A stretch of 46,582 bases of DNA from DAOTTX01 sp034437515. Its GTDB lineage: Bacteria; Chloroflexota; Anaerolineae; Aggregatilineales; Phototrophicaceae. The position numbers and the translations under genes were made by a program. Below the pieces are notes generated by a model. It saw nothing but the letters and a program-made list of their open reading frames with translations, ran no database searches and was not told the DNA's origin. The stretch is taken from assembly GCA_034437515.1 (NCBI GenBank), contig DAOTTX010000121.1, positions 1-46,582 of the forward strand, written 5' to 3'. This document shows, one piece after another, positions 1-7,480 of the stretch. The first letter of the stretch is position 1; each line of letters starts with the position of its first letter.

Positions 1-59
1 GAGAGGGACGGGAGGGTGAGGGGAAAACAGGCGATTACCTGATTGTTTTTATCGAACAT

Positions 60-73
60 AGGCAAATTTGCCT
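60..73. repeat. 14-bp perfect palindrome downstream of rho
   Basis: AGGCAAATTTGCCT is perfectly self-complementary. It lies about 65 bp past the rho stop codon, in the 138-base stretch before the window edge, which has no credible gene. It may be part of a transcript end or a protein site. A second weak hairpin (CAGG, 6-nt loop, CCTG) sits at about 28-42. No strong U-tract terminator is visible. Confidence 0.4.
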
Positions 74-138
74 GAAATACACGACTCACTGACAGGTCGT
101 TCGTACACCCCTTGCCCCTCTATTAGTTGCGGCAGCGC

Positions 139-1428
139 CTAATAACGACCGTTGCCGTTGCCGCCGCGCGGTAGCGAGTTGAGAAATTCCTCATTGGTGT
201 CGTACTGCCGGAAGTTGGAAAGCAATTGCTCCGTTGCGCCGACGTTGCCTGCTGGGTCACTTTCTGCCAGATGCGACCACATACGCCGCAGCGTATACAC
301 ACGCTGGAGAATATCCGGGCCGAGCAGCAGTTCCTCACGCCGCGTCGAGGATTGCTCGATGTCGAAGGCCGGGAAGATGCGCCGCTCCTGTAATTTGCGG
401 TTCAGATGCAGCTCCATGTTGCCCGTGCCCTTAAATTCTTCGTAGATCACGTCGTCCATCTTGCTGCCGGTGTTGACCAGACAGGTAGCGATGATCGTCA
501 GGCTGCCGCCCTCTTCCAGGTTGCGCGCTGCGCCAAAGATTCGCTTGGGCGGCTGCACCGCTGAGGGATCAAGACCACCGGAGAGCGTGCGTCCACTGGT
601 GGGGACGACGAGGTTATAGGCACGCGCCAGCCGGGTGATGCTGTCCAGCAATAGCACCACATCCCGCCCGATTTCCACGAGACGTTTGGCCCGTTCCAGC
701 GCCATCTCTGCCACTTTGACGTGATGATACACCGGGTCATCGAAGGTACTGGCGATCACTTCCGCATCGACGGAGCGATCCATATCGGTGACTTCTTCCG
801 GGCGTTCACCGATCAAGGCGATCATCAAATGTACTTCCGGGTAGTTGCGGCTGATCGCGTTGGCGATTTCTTTAAGAATGCTGGTTTTACCCGCCTTCGG
901 TGGCGAGACAATCAACCCACGTTGACCGCGCCCAATCGGGGCGACCAGGTTAATAATGCGCGTGGAGAGGATGCGCGGGTTCGTTTCCAGGTCGAAGCGT
1001 TCCAACGGGAAGATGGGTGTCAGGTCTTCAAAGTTGATCCGGCGCTTGGACTCTTCGGGATTGATGCCGTTGACCGCCTCGATGCGCAGCAGACCGTAGT
1101 ATTTTTCGTTGTCCTTCGGCGGGCGCACTTGCCCGATGACCATATCACCGCTGCGCAGGTTAAACCGCTTGATCTGCGCTTGCGCGACGTAAATATCGTT
1201 GGGTCCGGGCAGGTATTTATCCGCCCGCAAGAAGCCCATACCGTCATCGACGATTTCGAGGATGCCGCCGCGCAGTTTGTGTCCCCGGCGTTCGGCCTCG
1301 GTGCGCAGCAAACCCAGGATGAGTTCCTGCTTTTTCAAACGACTGTAACGTGGCACTTCGGCTTCCCGTGCCAGATTACGGAGTTCTTCTAAATTTTTAC
1401 TTTCCAGTTGGGAGATATCCATCGGCAT
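139..1428 (-). CDS. rho: Transcription termination factor Rho
   Basis: This is the hexameric RNA-dependent ATPase that ends transcription at Rho-dependent sites. The 429-residue length is typical. Order of parts: an N-terminal helical Rho_N region (about 1-45), a cold-shock-like RNA-binding domain (about 50-125, with the motif GMGFLR), then the RecA-type ATPase. The Walker A motif PPKAGKT lies near residue 174 and Walker B (VVLLLDSITRLARAYN) follows; the Q-loop/R-loop region SGGLDPSA is present. The start at 1428 has no clear Shine-Dalgarno sequence, and a second in-frame ATG lies two codons later, so the exact start is unsure. A good sigma70-like promoter lies far upstream (1681-1709), implying a leader of about 250 nt, in keeping with Rho autoregulation known in other bacteria. 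No neighbour is co-transcribed upstream. Confidence 0.97.
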   Translation of the reverse strand: MPMDISQLESKNLEELRNLAREAEVPRYSRLKKQELILGLLRTEAERRGHKLRGGILEIVDDGMGFLRADKYLPGPNDIYVAQAQIKRFNLRSGDMVIGQVRPPKDNEKYYGLLRIEAVNGINPEESKRRINFEDLTPIFPLERFDLETNPRILSTRIINLVAPIGRGQRGLIVSPPKAGKTSILKEIANAISRNYPEVHLMIALIGERPEEVTDMDRSVDAEVIASTFDDPVYHHVKVAEMALERAKRLVEIGRDVVLLLDSITRLARAYNLVVPTSGRTLSGGLDPSAVQPPKRIFGAARNLEEGGSLTIIATCLVNTGSKMDDVIYEEFKGTGNMELHLNRKLQERRIFPAFDIEQSSTRREELLLGPDILQRVYTLRRMWSHLAESDPAGNVGATEQLLSNFRQYDTNEEFLNSLPRGGNGNGRY

Positions 1429-1680
1429 AACAAAAGCAGCAGAGTAACGCCGCGTGTCCTTTCATTTGTTCACTAAAGGGTTTTTTGATCGCTGTCATAA
1501 GCGAGTCGTGTTCTTGACAGATTCAATTGTCGCCGTAAGGCGGCACACCACAGCATGGTGTTAATGAGGAGTTTCCTTAAATTGTACATAACAATATCTG
1601 GTTCCCGCACGCCGGTGGCTGGCAGGTTTGATAATGCAGGCTTGATGAAGACAGGATAAGGTAAGACAAGGCTCATCGTC

Positions 1681-1709
1681 AATATAGCATACAATGTGAC
1701 GAAGGTCAA
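1681..1709 (-). promoter_or_regulatory. Candidate sigma70-type promoter of rho
   Basis: Read on the minus strand: TTGACC (1709-1704), a 17-bp spacer, then TATATT (1686-1681). Each hexamer matches the consensus at 5 of 6 positions. Transcription would begin near 1674, leaving about 246 nt of leader before the rho ATG at 1428. Confidence 0.6.
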
Positions 1710-1747
1710 ACGAAGTTTATATCGGGTGCACTCTCGATTGGTAAGAG

Positions 1748-1776
1748 TTGTGCGCTGCCAGGGAATGTGCTTTAAT
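1748..1776 (+). promoter_or_regulatory. Weak candidate promoter of the ADP-ribosylglycohydrolase gene
   Basis: TTGTGC (1748-1753), 17-bp spacer, TTTAAT (1771-1776). The -10 is good (5 of 6) and the -35 poor (3 of 6). It lies 60 bp before the ATG at 1836. Confidence 0.35.
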
Positions 1777-1805
1777 CGCGTCAATTGTACGCAATCGCGG
1801 AGGTG

Positions 1806-1822
1806 GCGTCGACGTACGACGC
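1806..1822 (+). promoter_or_regulatory. Hairpin between a distant GGAGG and the start codon
   Basis: GCGTCG, 5-nt loop, CGACGC. A GGAGG at 1799-1803 is too far from the ATG at 1836 for normal initiation, and the nearer AAAGG (1831-1835) touches the ATG. Folding of this hairpin would shorten the distance from GGAGG to the start. Functional meaning is inferred. Confidence 0.3.
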
Positions 1823-1835
1823 TCGGATTTAAAGG

Positions 1836-2846
1836 ATGAACGATAAAATCTCAGGGTGTCTATTTGGCACCGCCATCGGCGATGCACTCGCCGCGCCGGT
1901 GGAGTTCTTGACGTATGAGGCCATCCGGCAGCAATACCCGCCCAGCGGCCCGCTGGAACCGAAAGGCGACCCGGCGAAGGTCACCGATGACACACAGATG
2001 GCGCTGGCAGTGGGGGAGGCGTCGGTCAAAGCGCCTAAGCCGTTCACGCGGGAAACGCTGGCGGATGCCTTCAAGACTGCCTTTATCGCCTGGTTCAACG
2101 ACCCGAAGAACAACCGCGCCCCCGGCAGCACCTGCTTAAATGCCTGTGAAAAGCTGGTCAAAGGCGCGGGCTGGCGCGAAGCCGGTGACATCAGCTCGAA
2201 GGGCAGCGGGGCGAACATGCGCGTGATGGCGGTCGGCTTACTTAATGTGGATGCCCCGACCCGTGCTGGCATCGCACAGCTTCAAGCAGCGATCACCCAT
2301 GCGCACCCGGTCGCACTCACCGCCGCCGACCTGACCGCGTTCGTAATCGCCGAATTGCGTGACAACCAACCGCCGCGCAATCTGGCCCGGAATGTGCGTA
2401 GCTATGCGCATTCACAGCGCGGTGTTTATCATGAGGCGTGGCTGGGCGACCTGTGGCAGCGGGCCTACATGATGCCCGACGAGAAAACTTACATCAACTA
2501 CGGCTGGGATGAGTGCCTGCACATTCTTGATAAGCTGGATGCCGCGCTCATCATCAAAGACGACACCCGCGACCCTTGCGAGGCGACCGGCGCGGGTTGG
2601 GTCGCGGAAGAAGCCTTTGGTACGGCGCTGCTGTGCTTCCTGCTCAACCCTGAAGACGCGATCTCGGTTATTCGGCGGGCAGCGTTCACCGACGGTGACT
2701 CCGATAGTATCGCGGCGATTGCGGGTGCGTTCGCCGGGGCCTATCACGGTATCGGCGGCTTCCCGGCGGATTGGGTGGCACGAGTCGAGTATAACGACCG
2801 GCTCACCGCGCTGGCGGCGGCGTTGTCGTCGATTCATAATGGATAA
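1836..2846 (+). CDS. ADP-ribosylglycohydrolase family protein
   Basis: DraG/ARH-type enzymes remove ADP-ribose from proteins or small molecules using a Mg2+ pair. The 336-residue protein starts with the family pattern GxxxGTAIGDAL, carries the first metal motif VTDDTQMAL near residue 50, the GSGANMR loop near residue 127, and the C-terminal metal motif DGDSDSIAAIAGA near residue 287 (often GDTDT in relatives). Both metal-binding Asp clusters are therefore intact. The ATG at 1836 is favoured because family similarity begins immediately, although spacing to the nearest Shine-Dalgarno is poor. It stands alone between rho and the MscS gene. The substrate cannot be told; no ADP-ribosyltransferase partner is seen nearby. 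Confidence 0.9.
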   Translation: MNDKISGCLFGTAIGDALAAPVEFLTYEAIRQQYPPSGPLEPKGDPAKVTDDTQMALAVGEASVKAPKPFTRETLADAFKTAFIAWFNDPKNNRAPGSTCLNACEKLVKGAGWREAGDISSKGSGANMRVMAVGLLNVDAPTRAGIAQLQAAITHAHPVALTAADLTAFVIAELRDNQPPRNLARNVRSYAHSQRGVYHEAWLGDLWQRAYMMPDEKTYINYGWDECLHILDKLDAALIIKDDTRDPCEATGAGWVAEEAFGTALLCFLLNPEDAISVIRRAAFTDGDSDSIAAIAGAFAGAYHGIGGFPADWVARVEYNDRLTALAAALSSIHNG

Positions 2847-3053
2847 GATGATTTAGAATACGCTTTATTCTGTAGGGCAGCATTGCTATGTGCCCCAGCA
2901 GGCGGATTCGCCACTACATCAGGTGATTTCTTTTTCGTTTGTCCACAAGTTCTTAGTTTTACGTCATCTGACGTCAAGCGGGTACTTAATCCGTATTCAT
3001 TTTTCCTCGCTAGTTTGGAGTCTGAGACCACTAGACAAAGGAAAAACAAGACC

Positions 3054-4319
3054 GTGTTTGATGGATTGCCGATCATAGAAGATATTCCACTTGATATCCG
3101 CGTTAGCCTGTCGCAGATCTTCGTCGTTATTGCTATATTCGCGGTGCTGTGGATAGCGCGGCGCTTCGTTGCCGGGTTGCTCTACCGTCCGCTACGCAAT
3201 ATGGTCGAATCTACTGACAAGATGATCGACGATATGATCTTCACCGCCATCAAAAGTGTGAGCAGCTATCTGGCGCTGGCGTTGAGCTTTTTCTTTGCGA
3301 TTTTGATTCTCAACCCGTCCGGTGGGTTGCGGACGCTGTTCGCAAATATCGCGCTGACATTGGTGTTGGTCGCGGTCTTCCGGGCAGTGTATGGGGTGGC
3401 GACGGAAGCGACCCAATCACAGGACAAACTCAAATCATTCACTCACATCGAATTACAAAAACCGATGATCCCGGTGATACGCATCACCGTAAAGTTGCTG
3501 TTGTTCGTGCTGGGCTTTTTGATGGTGATGCAGGTGTGGGGTTTCAGCATCGCTGGTCTGCTGGCAGGGATCGGCCTGGGTGGTTTGGCGCTCTCGCTGG
3601 CGGCAAAAGAAGTGCTGGATGACGTCATCGGCTTTATGACCATCATCGGTGACGATATTTTTACGCTCGATGAATACATTGTCTCCCCGCATGGTGAAGG
3701 CATTATCGAAAAGATCGGCCTGCGTTCCACGCGGGTGCGTCAGCTCGATCAAGGGCTGGTCGTGGTGCCTAATAGCACCATCGCCAATGACCCGGTCACG
3801 AACTGGTCACGCTTGCAACGCCGCTGGTTTAACTTCATGGTCGGCGTGACGTATCAAGCCACTGCGGATCAGATCGAGGCGTTCGTGCGCAACACTAAAA
3901 ATATGTTGCGCGGGCGGGAAAATGTCGAGGACGACTCGATTCTGGTGCTGTTTACCGAATATGACGACAGTTCGTTAAATATCCTGGTGCGCTGTTATGT
4001 CGATATTGAAGATTGGAGCGCGTCGAAAGAAGAACGCCACGCGGTTAACTTGCAGATCATGCAAATTGTGAACGACCTGGATATGTCCATGGCCTACCCG
4101 ACACGCTCGCTCTACCTGGAAGATGTGCCGCCGGTGGTCGCCGATGGGATGCAAAAGCGCGAGCAGGTACTCCTTGAACCCGATGCAGATGACGACAATC
4201 GCAGTGACGGACGCACCTATGGTCAACACGAGAAAGCGTCCCAAACCTACAAAAAAGGTGGGCAAGACAGCGAAATCAACTCCCACGAAGACCCACAGGA
4301 CATGGACGATGGCGAGTGA
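3054..4319 (+). CDS. Small-conductance mechanosensitive ion channel (MscS family)
   Basis: MscS channels open under membrane tension and release solutes during osmotic down-shock. From the proposed GTG start the protein is 421 residues: hydrophobic segments at about 18-36, 60-80, 90-108 and 130-150, then the glycine/alanine-rich pore helix (AGLLAGIGLGGLALSLAAKEVL, about 166-187) that identifies the family, followed by the beta domain (about 190-250, with VVPNSTI) and the C-terminal alpha/beta domain. The last 50 residues are a charged, low-complexity tail. The frame is open from 2883, but those 57 residues resemble no MscS N-terminus; GTG at 3054 has AAAGGA about 10 bases upstream, so that start is preferred. 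It is an isolated gene, convergent with xpt. Confidence 0.92.
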   Translation: MFDGLPIIEDIPLDIRVSLSQIFVVIAIFAVLWIARRFVAGLLYRPLRNMVESTDKMIDDMIFTAIKSVSSYLALALSFFFAILILNPSGGLRTLFANIALTLVLVAVFRAVYGVATEATQSQDKLKSFTHIELQKPMIPVIRITVKLLLFVLGFLMVMQVWGFSIAGLLAGIGLGGLALSLAAKEVLDDVIGFMTIIGDDIFTLDEYIVSPHGEGIIEKIGLRSTRVRQLDQGLVVVPNSTIANDPVTNWSRLQRRWFNFMVGVTYQATADQIEAFVRNTKNMLRGRENVEDDSILVLFTEYDDSSLNILVRCYVDIEDWSASKEERHAVNLQIMQIVNDLDMSMAYPTRSLYLEDVPPVVADGMQKREQVLLEPDADDDNRSDGRTYGQHEKASQTYKKGGQDSEINSHEDPQDMDDGE

Positions 4320-4524
4320 CGTGAGTGACCAATATCAGCGGAACACTTTCCAAACTTTGTGTTAGCCGCTGGCGTAGGACTTACAGATGTGGCAAAATTA
4401 GTAATGAGTACTCCATTACAGGGGGAAACTGCACTTCAGAAGAAAGTCTGGTCAGTGAGTTTCTCCCTCATTCTTTCAGATCACACATCTCAACAACACC
4501 GGGAACACCGGGCTTTCAAATGTT

Positions 4525-5100
4525 TTAAGCCATTTCGATCTTGCCGTGTTCCATGCTGGTGATCGTCGCTAATGCGTGGATGGGGACGTTATGCCCCGCG
4601 TTCTCCATGATTTCACGCCCGTTCTCGAACGATTTTTCCACCACAACACCCACACCAACCAGGTTCGCTTTCGCGCTGTCGATGATGCGTGCCAACGCCA
4701 TCAGGGTGCGTCCGGTTGCGAGGAAGTCGTCAATGATGAGGATATTCTCTCCGGTTTTGATGAACTCCGCGCTGACCAGCAACGGGACATCACCACCTTT
4801 GGTGTGGCTGGGTGCGGTTTCGAGGAACACCGGCCCCGCCATCGTGATCGGTTTCTTCTTACGAGCATAGACCACCGGTACATTCAACACCGCAGCAGTC
4901 ATCAGCGCGGGGGCAATGCCGGAAATTTCCGCGGTGAGGATGCGATCTATCTGCACCCCCTCAAAACGTGCCGCCAGTTCTCGCCCCATCTCAGACATCA
5001 ACACCGGGTGAATCTGATGGTTAAGCAGGCTGTCGATCTTGAGAATGCCGTTGCCGAGGTTCTGCCCCTCTGCAAGGATGCGATCCTTAAGTGTTTGCAT
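4525..5100 (-). CDS. xpt: Xanthine phosphoribosyltransferase
   Basis: This purine-salvage enzyme makes XMP from xanthine and PRPP in the cytoplasm. The 191-residue length matches the Xpt family. The N-terminus is typical (MQTLKDRI, then LNHQIHP near residue 28), TAEISGIAPA lies near residue 57, and the PRPP-binding loop ILIIDDFLATGRTLMAL lies near residues 119-135. AAGGAGA sits about 11 bases before the ATG. The EthD-like gene lies 32 bp upstream on the same strand, so the two may share a transcript. No purine riboswitch was recognised. A 9-bp direct repeat (AACACCGGG twice) lies just past the stop. Confidence 0.95.
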   Translation of the reverse strand: MQTLKDRILAEGQNLGNGILKIDSLLNHQIHPVLMSEMGRELAARFEGVQIDRILTAEISGIAPALMTAAVLNVPVVYARKKKPITMAGPVFLETAPSHTKGGDVPLLVSAEFIKTGENILIIDDFLATGRTLMALARIIDSAKANLVGVGVVVEKSFENGREIMENAGHNVPIHALATITSMEHGKIEMA

Positions 5101-5132
5101 GGGTCGTTCTGTCTCCTTATGCTGTCTGTGGG

Positions 5133-5471
5133 TTAGGGTTCGTCAGTGTTGACGGATGTTGTGCCACCGGCTTCTTCGTAGACCTCGGCGAAGATCATCT
5201 CAAACAACCCTGCCGGGAAGGTCATCATCTGCCCGCCTGCCTCCTGACCGGCGGGTGTCAACATGGAGGCTTCCATCGTTTTGCGATCCTCAAAGTAGAC
5301 TTCGAGGATGCGATAATAGGGTGACTTCCCCGCCGGGCTGCCCAGCACGTTAATCACCTGCCGCCGTTGGACATCCGGCATCCGTTCCACCAGAGCCAGC
5401 AGATCATTGTAGCTGTTTTCAAAGCTGACCAGATCTACCGGCCGGCGAAAGAGCATCATAAACTTAAACAT
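5133..5471 (-). CDS. EthD-like dimeric alpha-beta barrel protein
   Basis: EthD-type proteins are small ferredoxin-like barrels; some assist oxidative degradation but most are unassigned. From the ATG at 5471 the protein has 112 residues and begins FKFMMLFRRPVD, the usual first strand of the fold, with later strands YYRILEVYF and an acidic end. The frame extends upstream to 5615, but those 48 residues overlap the promoter of the divergent hydrolase and do not look like EthD, so the shorter form is called. No strong Shine-Dalgarno is visible. It lies 32 bp upstream of xpt in the same direction. Confidence 0.7.
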   Translation of the reverse strand: MFKFMMLFRRPVDLVSFENSYNDLLALVERMPDVQRRQVINVLGSPAGKSPYYRILEVYFEDRKTMEASMLTPAGQEAGGQMMTFPAGLFEMIFAEVYEEAGGTTSVNTDEP

Positions 5472-5563
5472 GAGTTGACCGTGTGATAACGCTACGTGTT
5501 TACCGCGAAGATTATACGCGATGCCCCGCATGGCGACCACCACGAATCGACAATGGTGTGATT

Positions 5564-5593
5564 TTGACAACTTGACTGCAAACGTGCGATAAT
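5564..5593 (+). promoter_or_regulatory. Promoter of the MBL-fold hydrolase gene
   Basis: TTGACA (5564-5569, perfect), an 18-bp spacer, and GATAAT (5588-5593, 5 of 6). The start codon follows at 5629 with a good ribosome binding site. Confidence 0.65.
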
Positions 5594-5600
5594 CGAAACA

Positions 5601-5616
5601 CTTGTTCGTATACAAG
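5601..5616. promoter_or_regulatory. Imperfect palindrome downstream of the -10 box
   Basis: CTTGT, six bases, ACAAG, centred about 15 bp past the -10 box at 5588-5593. The position suits a repressor operator for the hydrolase gene. No regulator gene is adjacent, so the binding factor is unknown. Confidence 0.35.
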
Positions 5617-5628
5617 CAGGAGAACTCG

Positions 5629-6318
5629 ATGATCCAGATTACCCCGGAACTCTACCAGATCACACGCGGAGCCAACGCCTTCATTCTCAAAAGTGGCACG
5701 GATGAACTCACGGTGGTCGATACCGGTATGCCCGGTACCACCGGGAAGATTATACAAGCGGTGGAGTCTCTCGGTCACAAACCGGACGCCATCAAGCACA
5801 TTCTCGTCACCCATGCAGATTTTGACCACGCCGGCAGCCTCGCCGGGCTTTCTCAGGCGACCGGCGCGACGGTCTACGCGGGTGAGCAGAGCAAAACACA
5901 CATTGAGAACGCCAGTGCGCCACCGCACTTGCCCGCGGTGATGGCTCCGCTTGCCGGTTTCTTCCAGAAGTTGACGCAAAAGCCCACTCGTGTTGACCAG
6001 CAACTCCACGATAGGCAAGTGCTCGACATTGCCGGCGGCATAGAGGCGATAGCGATCCCTGGTCACACGCCGGATAACTACGGCTTTTACTGGCGTGAAC
6101 CACAAATTTTGTTCGCTGCTGACTTGCTCAACCGGATGGGAGGGACTTTATCCCTCACACCATCAGCCATCACCTGGAATATGGAGATCGCCAGAAAAAG
6201 CGCCCGGCATGTGCTCGACCTCGACTTACGCTACATCTGCGTCGGGCACGGAGACTATCTCGATGTGACCAAACAGCCGAACGCGGTGGAGAAGCTCCGT
6301 GCCGAGCTACACGCTTGA
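5629..6318 (+). CDS. MBL-fold metallo-hydrolase
   Basis: A 229-residue metallo-beta-lactamase-fold protein, probably a glyoxalase II-like or thioester/lactone hydrolase with two metal ions. The signature HADFDH lies at residues 62-67. Further ligands are visible in AIPGHTPDN (His near 145), FAADLLNR (Asp near 165) and the C-terminal VGHGDYL. The start at 5629 is set by CAGGAGA 6 bases upstream; an in-frame ATG at 5602 lies inside the palindrome and lacks a binding site. There is no signal peptide, so it is cytoplasmic. It ends 2 bp before the znuA-like stop (convergent). The exact substrate is not deducible. Confidence 0.9.
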   Translation: MIQITPELYQITRGANAFILKSGTDELTVVDTGMPGTTGKIIQAVESLGHKPDAIKHILVTHADFDHAGSLAGLSQATGATVYAGEQSKTHIENASAPPHLPAVMAPLAGFFQKLTQKPTRVDQQLHDRQVLDIAGGIEAIAIPGHTPDNYGFYWREPQILFAADLLNRMGGTLSLTPSAITWNMEIARKSARHVLDLDLRYICVGHGDYLDVTKQPNAVEKLRAELHA

Positions 6319-6320
6319 TT

Positions 6321-7397
6321 TTACCCCGTAGCCAGCGCGGTGGTGATCGCTTCGATGTTGGCACGCATATAACCGAGGTAGGTATCTGCCCCAGCTTCTT
6401 CACTGAGCGAACCGCTGTAAAGCTGCACCACCTGGAAATCGCCGCCGACTTCCTCAGCGATGGTTTCTGCTAAGGCCGTCGAGTCGCTGGTTTCCGCAAA
6501 GACCGCGCTGACACCCTCGTCCTCGATCAGGTCGATCAACGCTTGCAGGCTGCGTGGGGTGACTTCGGCGGCGGTCGTCGCCGCGGGGATGACCGTGCCG
6601 ACGATCTCAAAGCCGTAAGCGGCGGCGAAATAAGAGAGGAAATCGTGATTGGTCACCAGCACGCGGTCTTCTTCCGGTACGGATTCTACGAGTGCCAGCA
6701 AGTCCTCGTTTAGTGCTTCAAGTTCGGTGATGTAAGCCTGGGCGTTGGCGGTGTAGATCTCGGCGTTTTCCGGGTCGGTCGCGGCATAAGCGGCGGCGAT
6801 GTTTTCCGCCCAGAGTGCGACGTTTGCCGGGTTCATCCAGACGTGCGGGTCACACGGGCCATGTTCGTGGTCGTCGTCCTCATCGTGCGCATGGTCGTCG
6901 TCTTCATCGTCCTCGTCGTGTACATGGTCGTCGTCTTCATCGTGCGCGTGGTCTTCGTCGCCACAATCAGCGTCTTCACCCAACACACCAATATATTCGA
7001 CCTCTGCTTCCGCATGATCGTGGTCGTCGTCGTGGTCTTCGTCGTAGCCGTGGGCTTCACCGCTGAGTACGTTCACACCCATAGAGACGACGACCGGCTC
7101 CACTGACGCATTTTCTTCGATCAGTTCCAGCAGCCCTTCTTCCAACCCCATACCGTTGACGAAAATGACATCCGCTTCGGTTATACTGGTAAGGTCACGC
7201 GGGGAGGGGTTAAACGTATGCACATCTGCGCCAATCGGAATAATTGATGTAACGTTGACCAAATCGCCCCCAACATTTTGGGCGACATCTGCAATAATAG
7301 ACGTGCTGGCGGCGACTTGCAGGCGGTCTTCCTGTGCAACCGAATGACCAAACGCCAGCAAACAGATCATCAGAACAATGGTGAGTATTCTCATCAT
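6321..7397 (-). CDS. znuA: Zinc ABC transporter substrate-binding protein (ZnuA-like)
   Basis: This exported protein captures Zn2+ (possibly Mn2+) for an ABC importer. It has 358 residues: a Sec signal peptide (about 1-21, without a clear lipobox), and cluster A-I metal ligands in DVHTFNPSPRD (His near 59), CDPHVWMNP (His), TNHDFLSYF (His) and ETSDS near the C-terminus. Between the first two ligands sits a very long His/Asp/Glu-rich loop (about residues 117-185), the zinc-scavenging loop of ZnuA. AAAGG precedes the ATG at a short distance. No permease or ATPase gene is adjacent, which is unusual. It diverges from a Fur-family gene across paired repeats, so zinc-dependent repression is likely. 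Confidence 0.92.
   Translation of the reverse strand: MMRILTIVLMICLLAFGHSVAQEDRLQVAASTSIIADVAQNVGGDLVNVTSIIPIGADVHTFNPSPRDLTSITEADVIFVNGMGLEEGLLELIEENASVEPVVVSMGVNVLSGEAHGYDEDHDDDHDHAEAEVEYIGVLGEDADCGDEDHAHDEDDDHVHDEDDEDDDHAHDEDDDHEHGPCDPHVWMNPANVALWAENIAAAYAATDPENAEIYTANAQAYITELEALNEDLLALVESVPEEDRVLVTNHDFLSYFAAAYGFEIVGTVIPAATTAAEVTPRSLQALIDLIEDEGVSAVFAETSDSTALAETIAEEVGGDFQVVQLYSGSLSEEAGADTYLGYMRANIEAITTALATG
6845..7050 (-). repeat. Low-complexity His/Asp codon tract in the znuA-like gene
   Basis: The region coding for the metal-binding loop is made of repeated GAC/GAT/CAT-type codons. Short units such as the codons for DEDDDH recur several times, which makes length change by slippage plausible. 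Confidence 0.7.
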
Positions 7398-7412
7398 GGA
7401 CCTTTTCGTTTT

Positions 7413-7431
7413 AAATGATATATCGTCTCAA
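7413..7431. promoter_or_regulatory. Candidate Zur operator, copy 1
   Basis: A 19-base motif, AAATGATATATCGTCTCAA, repeated 28 bp away with one change. Its core ATGATATATCGT is nearly self-complementary. It lies between the znuA-like start and a minus-strand promoter, where bound repressor would block transcription. Confidence 0.55.
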
Positions 7432-7459
7432 ATAGAGATGAAATGATACATCGTCTCAA
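7431..7459 (-). promoter_or_regulatory. Candidate promoter of the znuA-like gene
   Basis: On the minus strand: TTGAGA (7459-7454, 5 of 6), 17-bp spacer, TCTATT (7436-7431, 4 of 6). The -35 overlaps repeat copy 2 and the -10 abuts repeat copy 1. Confidence 0.45.
7441..7459. promoter_or_regulatory. Candidate Zur operator, copy 2
   Basis: The second copy of the 19-base motif (AAATGATACATCGTCTCAA). It lies 21 bp upstream of the regulator start, so the regulator could also control itself. Confidence 0.55.
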
Positions 7460-7480
7460 CAATAGATGCAAGAGGAATTT

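Larger units (their letters stand above)
1429..1835. other. Intergenic region between rho and the ADP-ribosylglycohydrolase
   Basis: This 407-bp stretch holds no convincing gene. It contains the rho promoter and leader (minus strand), small hairpins at about 1531-1542 (CGCC/GGCG) and 1546-1560 (CACCA/TGGTG), and a weaker plus-strand promoter for the downstream gene. An open frame on the minus strand (1473-1784) has no ribosome binding site or recognisable protein character, and covers the rho promoter, so it is not called. Confidence 0.6.

Noticed and set aside
1473..1784. 103-residue open frame on the minus strand upstream of rho
   Set aside because: No Shine-Dalgarno, no family character, and it covers the rho promoter and leader.
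4359..4562. Fragment with a stretch like TDVAKLV...ETALQKKVWS, faintly like a P-type ATPase
   Set aside because: Too short, no other ATPase motifs in any frame around it, and it runs into xpt on the other strand; chance similarity is more likely.
6845..7050. CRISPR-like or minisatellite repeat
   Set aside because: The repetition is of His/Asp codons in the znuA-like metal loop, in frame, not spaced repeats.
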